A stretch of 64,000 bases of DNA. Source: Chitinophaga sp. E66 (GTDB lineage: Bacteria > Bacteroidota > Bacteroidia > Chitinophagales > Chitinophagaceae). Location: positions 6,171,001 to 6,235,000 of the forward strand of contig CP079103.1 in NCBI GenBank assembly GCA_019285755.1. The letters run 5' to 3'. The notes below the pieces were generated by a model. The model saw nothing but the letters and a program-made list of their open reading frames with translations, was not told where the DNA came from and ran no database searches. Positions 57,935 to 64,000 of this stretch are shown here, piece by piece; positions within the stretch are counted from its first letter, which is position 1, and the number at the start of each line of letters is the position of its first letter. Position numbers and translations under genes: made by a program.

Positions 57935-60062
57935 ATGGCGACGGCACGCACACATACCGCCAAACGGGAAAAAGCCCTTCCCGGGCGCCCTTGCAGGCGC
58001 TACGGGCCTCCGCAAGCGGGAAGCCCCTGCAAAGAAGAAACCCGTCAAATCCCCACGAAAATACCCGCATCCGTTACGGCCCTGCTCAAAAGGCAGTGAA
58101 ACGGCCGATGGATGCCCAACTCAAACCCATGCTCGCCACGCTGGTCAACGAGCCGCCAGGTACCGAAGAATGGATCTTCGAGATCAAATGGGGCTACCGC
58201 GCGGTCGCGTTTATGGATAAAGGGAACGTTAACCTCCGGTCCCGTAACGATAAATCCTTTTCAGAGAAATTCTATCCCATCCAGGCGGCGCTGGAACAAT
58301 GGAAAGCCCGCGCGGTGATAGACGGCGAGATCGTAGCCGTTAACGAAAGCGGCGCGGCAGACTTCGGCGCCCTGCAGCAATGGCGCAGCGAGGCAGACGG
58401 AGAGCTCCGGTACTATGTTTTCGATATCCTCTGGTACGAAGGGCACGATCTCCGCAACCTGCCGCTGTCCGACCGTAAGGCCATTCTCGAAGCGATCATC
58501 CCAGCCGGAGGGGCGATTTTGTCCAGCCCGGCGTATAATGCTTCGGGAAAGGAATTTATGAAAGCGGTGAAGGAACTGGGGCTGGAAGGGATCATGGCCA
58601 AACGGAAAGACAGCGTGTACCACGCGGCAGACCGCTCGCGCGACTGGCTGAAGATCAAATCTAACCGCCGGCAGGAAGTCGTAATAGGAGGATATACGAA
58701 AACGAAGGCAGTAAGAAGCCATTCAGCGCGCTGCTCGTCGGCGTTATGGAGGGCGGAAAACTGGTGTACACCGGAAAGGTGGGCACCGGGTTTTCCGTGA
58801 AAAAGCAGGAAGAGATGCTGCGACAGTTCAAACCGCTGTTGCGTAAGAAGCAGCCGTTTACACAGGAACCCGATGTCAATAAGCCCAGCAGGTTCCGCCC
58901 CGATCCGCCGAAGGCGGAAGCTTCTGGCTGAAACCTGAATTGGTCTGCGAAGTGAGCTTCACGGAGATTACTTCAGACGGCGTGATGCGGCACCCTTCGT
59001 TTGAAGGCATGCGGGATGATAAAGCGCCGCGCGAAGTGGTGGAGGAAAAAGAAACGGACGTGGAAACGGTAGAGAAGAAACGCCCATCCAAAGTAAAAAT
59101 GCCGCTGACGCCGGCGGGAAAGAAAACGCGCAAGACATTGCTGAACCCTTCTGAGGATTCGCAGGTGCGGCAGGTGAGCGGGCATGAACTGAAGTTTTCC
59201 AATCTCAGCAAGATATACTGGCCAAAGGAAAAGATCACCAAGCGAGACATGCTGAATTACTATTACCAGGTGGCGCCTTTCATCCTTCCCTACCTGGCCG
59301 GCAGGCCGCAATCCATGAACCGCTATCCTAACGGCATTGCCGGTAAAAGCTTTATCAGAAAGACGTGACCGAAACCGCTCCCGGCTGGATGCGGCAATAC
59401 CCTTACACCACCAGCGAAGGGGAAAACAAGAATTTCCTCGTGCCGGAGGACGAAGCCGCTATCCTCTGGATGGCCAATAGCGGCTCTATCGAAATGAATC
59501 CCTGGAACAGTACGGTCGACAAGCCAGACCACCCCGACTGGTGCTGCCTCGACCTGGACCCTACCGAGAAGAACCCCTTCAAACAAGTTATCCAGACAGC
59601 ATTGGCTGTGAAGGAGGTTATCGATGAACTGGGTGTGACGGGCTACCCGAAAACATCCGGCTCCACGGGCATTCACATCTATATCCCGCTAAACGCGAAA
59701 TATACCTACGACGAATGCCAGTTATTCGGGAAGATCATTGCCACGAAGGTGCATGAAATGCTGCCCACGTTTACGAGCATCGAGCGGATGACGCGCAACC
59801 GGAAAGGGATGTTGTATATCGACTACCTGCAAAATCGCCCCAAAGCCACGCTGGCCGCGGCGTATTCTTTAAGGCCAAAGCCCGGCGCCCCCGTATCCAT
59901 GCCGCTGCATTGGGAAGAAGTGAAGCCTGGGCTGAAGATCACCGATTTTAATATCCACAACGCCCTTGACCGCATCAAAAGCGAAGGCGACCTCTTCAAA
60001 CCTGTGCTGGGAAAGGGGTGGATTTGCACAAAATGTTGCGGCGGATGGAAAAGGCGAAGTAG
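57935..60062 (+). CDS. ligD: ATP-dependent DNA ligase LigD (ligase and polymerase domains)
   Basis: About 709 residues. After a basic linker the ligase domain starts: PMDAQLKPMLATLVNEPP, EWIFEIKWGYRAVAFM with the catalytic Lys, then VIDGEIVA, FDILWYEGHDL, LEGIMAKRKDSVYHA and LKIKSNRRQEVVIGGYT. The OB region ends before LIRHPSFEG-like VMRHPSFEGMRDDK. The second half is the primase-type polymerase: ELKFSNLSKIYWPKEKITKRDMLNYY, PDWCCLDLDP, TSGSTGIHIYIP and RNRKGMLYIDYLQNRPKATL. No 3'-phosphoesterase domain is present upstream. The usual KxDG motif lacks its Asp here. Frame breaks near 57990, 58710, 58925, 59360 and 60015. Works with Ku in NHEJ; Ku is not in the window. Confidence 0.88.
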
Positions 60063-60095
60063 AAAATACGTACTTTAGAGACAATAGTACCAACC

Positions 60096-60589
60096 ATGAA
60101 ACAACTTCTTCTCATTATCGCGTCTATTTTTACCGTTGGCGCGGCCAGGCACAGCATAAAGGTCTCGACAGCATTTATAACCCGAACGCCGATGCGCGGG
60201 CCGATCTCAAAGCCGTATTGAAACAGGCAGTGGCGGAAAACAAGCACGTTTTGCTGCAGATCGGCGGCAACTGGTGCATCTGGTGCCGCAGGCTGTACGC
60301 ATATGTGGAAGAGCATCCCCGCCTGAAAGACGAGCAGGCGAAGAGTTACATCGTCTATCATCTCAATTACAGCAAAGAAAACAAGAACCTCGATATCCTG
60401 AAGGAACTGGGATACCCGCAGCGCTTCGGGTTCCCGGTGCTCGTCATCCTCGATGCGAAGGGCAACCGTCTCCATACCCAGAACACCGGGCTGCTGGAGT
60501 CTGCTGACTCCTATGACGAAAAGAATATCATCGACATGCTCCGGCAATGGTCTCCCGCGGCTTTGGATCCCGCGCTTTATACTAAGTGA
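60096..60589 (+). CDS. Secreted thioredoxin-fold protein
   Basis: About 164 residues. Signal peptide MKQLLLIIASIFTVGAA after ATG60096, then YNPNADARADLKAVLKQAVAENKHVLLQIGGNWCIWCRRLYAYVEE with the redox CxxC (CIWC), and FGFPVLVILDAKGNRLH with the cis-Pro. It fits the thioredoxin-like DUF255/YbbN-adjacent secreted family (periplasmic disulfide or cytochrome maturation roles). One frame break near 60150. It ends inside the convergent DoxX gene by 13 bp. Confidence 0.88.
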
Positions 60590-61080
60590 CGGGCGGCGAC
60601 CCGCGGCATCGCGGCGGGCCTGACGGCCGAAAAATATAGCCATCCGATAAAGAACAATTGCAGGGGGATGCGGAACCACAGGTATTCCGGTCCGTTACCG
60701 TCGTTGGTGGCGGTTTGCAGGTTCACGTGGTGCATGGCCGCATAAACATTGGCGGGCGTAATGCATACGAAGAACGCGATCAGCCACCATCCTGTTTTCC
60801 TCGCCATCGCCGGGATGAGCAATCCTATGCCGGCGGCGATCTCCAATATACCTGTTAAGTATACCAGGCCTAATTTAAAAGGAACTATCTCCGGCAGCAT
60901 CATGGCCATGCCTTTGGCAAATCCGAAATGCGCCCCGCCCGTTACGAAGAGCATCGCCGCCATGGCAATGCGTGCCGCCTGTGCGTAACGGTTTTCCTGA
61001 TGCTTCAGCCGCAGGATAATGAATGCCGCCAGGAATGTGGCCAAAAGTGTGATTTCGGGTACCATCGCTTTTTTATGCAA
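60577..61080 (-). CDS. DoxX-like membrane protein
   Basis: 167 residues, intact, with four hydrophobic helices. ITLLATFLAAFIILRLKH, IAMAAMLFVTGGAHFGFAKGMAMMLPEIVPFKLGLVYLTGILEIAAGIGLLIPAMARKTGWWLIAFFVCITPANVYAAMHHVNL match the DoxX/DUF4870-like family. The 3' end overlaps the thioredoxin gene on the opposite strand. Some DoxX relatives act in redox balance; nothing further can be said here. Confidence 0.85.
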   Translation of the reverse strand: MHKKAMVPEITLLATFLAAFIILRLKHQENRYAQAARIAMAAMLFVTGGAHFGFAKGMAMMLPEIVPFKLGLVYLTGILEIAAGIGLLIPAMARKTGWWLIAFFVCITPANVYAAMHHVNLQTATNDGNGPEYLWFRIPLQLFFIGWLYFSAVRPAAMPRVAARHLV

Positions 61081-61118
61081 ATTTCCTCCCGCCGGATGGA
61101 TAAGTCAATGAACCCAGG

Positions 61119-61694
61119 TTAAGAAATGCCCGTAATCCGCTTGCGGATCCTGCTCAGCGCCTGCGGCGTGATGCCGATCCAGGAGGCGATGTATTTGAGG
61201 GGATCTCGCGGATCAGTTTCGGCTGTTCCGTCAGTAATTTGACGTACCGCTCTTCAGCGGACTCGCGGAGCAGGGAGATCTCCCGGCGAAGAAGGGTAAG
61301 ATAAAGATCCTCCCGGCATGGCGGCCAATGATGTTGCCTGCCGCCGTGTTCTGATAAATATCTTGCAGATCGCCGTGGGAGATACGGTATAGCACCGTGT
61401 CTGTCAGGGCTTCTACGTGGTAGATGGAAGGTTGCCGGGTGAGGAAGGAGTCATAGGCTGATACGAAGTCTCCGGCGAAGGAGAAACTAAAGGTAACGTC
61501 GTTTTCCTCGTCGCCGGGAATAAAGAAGCGCACCAGTCCTTCCGCGATGAAAGAGAGATGGTTTTCTGTTTGTCCGGCATGCAGGAGGAGGGATTTTTGG
61601 GAAACGATTCCATTGTCAGCCGCGAGGAAAAGTAATGCCAGTCCGCGTCGGATAGTGGTGTGATCGTTTCGAAGTATTGCCGGATTTGTTGCAT
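61119..61694 (-). CDS. Crp/Fnr-family transcriptional regulator
   Basis: About 191 residues. A cyclic-nucleotide-binding-type beta domain (HLSFIAEGLVRFFIPGDEENDVTFSFSFAGDFVSAYDSFLTRQPSIYHVEALTDTVLYRIS) precedes a helical and HTH tail (ERYVKLLTEQPKLIREIPLKYIASWIGITPQALSRIRKRI) with the recognition helix QALSRIRK. This short Bacteroidota version lacks an Fe-S Cys set and most cAMP contacts. Frame breaks lie near 61590, 61300 and 61205. It is divergent from the cytochrome gene and may control it. Confidence 0.88.
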
Positions 61695-61828
61695 TTTAAT
61701 TGATTTGATGGATAATCCTTACCCGCATGTAGTCATGGAACAAATGTAGGAAAGATAGCAGCAATCAAAAGTTCCCGATCTGTCCCTTTCCGGTGGAAAA
61801 CGATTATATTTATCAAGTTTCTGCCGTT

Positions 61829-63033
61829 ATGAACAAACGCCCTTATCTGCTCGTGGGAGCTATTGCCGTTCTCGTGGGCCTGTTATCCAGGTGCTCGGAT
61901 CAAAAGCCCAGATCCGCCGATACCCGAGGCGCCGCGTATGCGGATGCCACGTCCTGTGCTTCGTGTCATAAAACGATATATGATTCCTATGCCACAACTG
62001 CGCATGCCCATTCCTCGGCCGAAGCGGAAGAAGGAACGGTGAAAGGACACTTCAGTTCCCCGCTCAATACCTTCCACTTCGCAAACGGAACGGATGTGGT
62101 CATGGAAAAGCAGGGTAAGGAACTGTTCCAGGCGGTAAAAGTCAACGGGCAAGAGAAAGCCCGCTATCCTTTCGATATCGTTATGGGGTCGGGCAGAAAG
62201 GCGCAGACATTCCTTTATTGGAGCAAAGACCAGTACTTCCAGTTACCTGTATCCTGGTTCGTGCCGGCAGATGGCTGGGCCAATAGCCCGGGCTTTCCGG
62301 CAGACCATCCCAAATTCGACCGGGTGATCCCCAGTACCTGTTTCGGTTGCCATAGCTCGGACGTAAAGGTTAGGGAGGAAGTGAAAGGGATTAATATCAC
62401 GGAGAAATTCGAACGGCGCGAAATGATCGCGGGGATCGACTGCCAGCGTTGCCATGGTCCGGCGGCGGCGCATGTGCAATATCATACCGAAAACCCCGCG
62501 GATAAAGCGGCGCACTTCATCGCGCGTATGGATACCCTCACGCGCCAGCAACGCCTGGATGCTTGTGCGCTTTGTCATTCCGGGCTCAAGCCCATGTATA
62601 AACCCGCTTTTGCATTCAAACCCGGCGATAAGCTTGCTGATTTTATCATCCCTACGGTTCCCTTTCCCAAAAGCCGAACCAGCTGGACGTACACGGCAAC
62701 CAAATGCAATTGCTGGCGGCCAGCCAGTGTTTCCTGCAAAGCCAGACCATGAACTGCTCGACCTGTCACGATCCCCACGTTTCCGAGCGCACGGATATGC
62801 AGACGTTCTCTACCCGGTGCATGACCTGTCACCAGCCGGACGGCCCGCAGTTCTGCAAGCACAGGGGCAAGCCATCAGCGGTATTGCAACAAAACTGCGT
62901 GGATTGCCATATGCCCGCACTGCCTTCCGGCGCCATCACGCTATTAGCCAACGGGGAGCAAAGTCCAACGCCTGATTCCGTGCGAACGCACCTGATTGCG
63001 GTTTATGCCGATATGGTAAAGCGGATGAAATAA
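61829..63033 (+). CDS. Heptaheme c-type cytochrome lipoprotein
   Basis: About 401 residues. ATG61829 (an upstream GTG is rejected) opens a lipoprotein signal (LLVGAIAVLVGLLSRC). Seven CxxCH haem sites are visible in order: CASCH, CFGCH, CQRCH, CALCH, CSTCH, CMTCH and CVDCH. FERREMIAGIDCQRCHGPAAAHVQYH and MNCSTCHDPHVS are typical of multihaem cytochromes of the c554/NrfA-like fold. One frame break near 62670. Likely an extracytoplasmic electron-transfer or reductase protein; the acceptor is unknown. The divergent Crp-type gene may regulate it. Confidence 0.9.
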
Positions 63034-63088
63034 CAGCCGCTGTTCCTGCACGATATTTGTGCGAAGTTGGAGCAACTATACACATCAT

Positions 63089-63511
63089 ATGAAACCCAGG
63101 ATATCAGTACTTACACTTTGCGTAGACGATCTTGAGCGGGCGTACACATTCTATCATCATGGCATGGGACTTCCTTCCGAAGGTATTATTGGCGCCGAGT
63201 TCGAGTATGGAGCGGTGGCATTCTTCGATTTGTCCGGAGGACTGAAGCTGGCGGTGTGGCCACGCAAAAGTCTCGCGAAAGATACCGGATTGCCGGAGCA
63301 GCCGCCCTCTTCCACTGAATTTACGATCGGGCATAATGTAACCAGCACCGCGGAGGTGGATGCGGTAATGCAGCAGGCTGTAAGAGCGGGCGCTACGATC
63401 ATCAAACCCGCCCAGGATACCTTTTGGGGCGGCTATGCGGGATACTTCCAGGATCCCGACGGGCATCTGTGGGAAATCGTTTATAACCCGGCGCTGATGC
63501 CGGAAGAATGA
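63089..63511 (+). CDS. VOC-family (glyoxalase/bleomycin-resistance-like) protein
   Basis: 140 residues, intact. ATG63089 gives MKPRISVLTLCVDDLERAYTFYHHGMGLPSEGIIG, with FFDLSGGLKLAVWPRKSLA and the C-terminal GYFQDPDGHLWEIVYNP, the classic VOC motif with the metal-ligand Glu. A second ORF start 30 bp upstream is rejected because it adds no conserved sequence. Probably a small-molecule binding or lyase-type enzyme of unknown substrate. Confidence 0.88.
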   Translation: MKPRISVLTLCVDDLERAYTFYHHGMGLPSEGIIGAEFEYGAVAFFDLSGGLKLAVWPRKSLAKDTGLPEQPPSSTEFTIGHNVTSTAEVDAVMQQAVRAGATIIKPAQDTFWGGYAGYFQDPDGHLWEIVYNPALMPEE

Positions 63512-63573
63512 TATGTTAAACCGCCCGTACCGGTGAGACGCGGTGACGGGCGGCCGGACATCATGCGATGTGA

Positions 63574-63858
63574 TTAAAAGCAGGGCAAGGGCTCGTCTTC
63601 AGGATCAGGCCATTCGCATACCTGTGTCTGAAAGTCGAAGTATTGCGGCCAGTAGCACTCATGGCGAACGTACTCCCAATCATATGTACAGGACCAGAAT
63701 ACGGCACAATAGGTGTCGTCCGGAATGTAGATCCAATATTGGCCGACCAGCGAGGCGCAGCTCCTTGTAGGATATGCCTCAGATTGTTTGTGAATGCCGA
63801 ATACGAGCGCAGCGGTCACGCTCATTGCGGCGCTCCATTTCAGGATGCGTTTTTTCAT
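63574..63858 (-). CDS. Small secreted Cys-rich protein with peritrophin-A (CBM14)-like pattern
   Basis: 94 residues from ATG63858: signal peptide MKKRILKWSAAMSVTAALVF, then a domain with six Cys spaced 16, 5, 10, 12 and 11 residues apart. Aromatic residues are dense (QYWIYIPDDTYC, FWSCTYDWEY, YWPQYFDFQTQVCEWP). This pattern fits the chitin-binding peritrophin-A/CBM14 domain. CBM14 is mainly an animal and baculovirus domain, so a bacterial copy is unusual. A related gene lies upstream on the same strand. Binding of chitin or another glycan is predicted, not shown. Confidence 0.72.
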   Translation of the reverse strand: MKKRILKWSAAMSVTAALVFGIHKQSEAYPTRSCASLVGQYWIYIPDDTYCAVFWSCTYDWEYVRHECYWPQYFDFQTQVCEWPDPEDEPLPCF

Positions 63859-63901
63859 GTTTACGTTTTGATTGGTAAAATAATTAGCCACAATGGTTGG
63901 C

Positions 63902-64000
63902 TTAGATGCACCAGGGATAAGTTTCGGACCATTCCGGCCAGTCGCATACCTCCAGTGCCGTGTTGAAGACGGTTCCCAGGGGCATTCATGTTGGACGGGC
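63902..64000 (-). CDS. Second CBM14-like Cys-rich protein, C-terminal part (5' end outside window)
   Basis: After one lost base near 63982, the minus-strand frame at the right edge reads ECPLGTVFNTALEVCDWPEW and ends SETYPWCI before TAA63902. It aligns with the C-terminal three Cys of the previous protein (HECYWPQYFDFQTQVCEWP). Thus at least two paralogous genes stand in tandem. Only the last 30 residues lie inside the window. Confidence 0.6.

Noticed and set aside
63521..63553. Terminator after the last VOC gene
   Set aside because: A CCGCCCGT/ACGGGCGG stem exists but the loop is long and no T run follows.

Overview
The window reads as a chromosomal segment of a Bacteroidota bacterium, most likely a Chitinophaga-like member of the Chitinophagaceae. 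The evidence is three SusC/SusD pairs, SusD-type lipoproteins, DUF2490, KTSC, fasciclin/DUF5007 and PSD1/DUF1501 families, a bacterial class I terpene synthase, and dense co-directional operons with short gaps. No rRNA, tRNA, CRISPR array or prophage was seen. Family names come from reading the translations; no database search was possible.

Most genes are split across two to five reading frames. Nearly every step fits loss of one base, often in a short homopolymer, and the conserved protein continues directly in the next frame. I treat these as consensus errors and give each gene its full extent. Intact genes (Fsr transporter, terpene synthase, hybrid kinase, DHFR-like protein, IS200 transposase, small ORFs) lie between broken ones.

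Layout. 1-5518: an aminoethylphosphonate (AEP) degradation locus with a cupin protein tail, phnA and phnY on the plus strand, converging on phnW and a DUF5690 transporter. 5823-10476: SusC/SusD pair. 10477-11163: gene-free stretch with two hairpins built from one 11-bp unit. 11164-14883: cobalamin-riboswitch operon (BtuB-like receptor, DUF6580 membrane protein, BtuF-like binding protein). 14931-17428: APC permease and a Cys/Met-type PLP enzyme. 17497-23890: SusC/SusD/fasciclin/DUF5007 operon. 24481-28634: TPR protein, lipoprotein, NarL-type two-component pair, small Gly-rich membrane protein, XRE-like protein. 29220-35741: PSD1 cytochrome, DUF1501, TIM-barrel and DUF2231-cytochrome-LRR genes. 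35742-39274: AraC regulator, YheT-type hydrolase and two DUF2490 proteins. 39340-39896: IS200/IS605 element. 39910-41864: FadR-type regulator and Fsr-type exporter sharing a repeated operator. 41989-46273: acidic protein plus ion channel, micro-proteins, KTSC, MFS, DinB, DHFR-like. 46709-49423: terpene synthase converging on a hybrid histidine kinase. 49877-56124: SusC/SusD/phosphoesterase operon. 56180-64000: AlkD, VOC-SRPBCC, LigD, thioredoxin, DoxX, Crp, heptaheme cytochrome, VOC, and two tandem secreted proteins with a peritrophin-like (CBM14) six-cysteine pattern.

How the genes work together. PhnW makes phosphonoacetaldehyde from AEP, PhnY oxidises it to phosphonoacetate, and PhnA releases phosphate and acetate; DUF5690 is the likely importer. 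The three SusCD systems import unknown substrates; one carries a secreted metallophosphoesterase, which suggests phosphoester scavenging. The B12 locus imports cobalamin under riboswitch control. The strongest leads for something undescribed are the tandem peritrophin-like proteins, the 11-bp repeat hairpins, the terpene synthase with a folded leader, the planctomycete-type cytochrome cluster and the DUF5690-phnW coupling.
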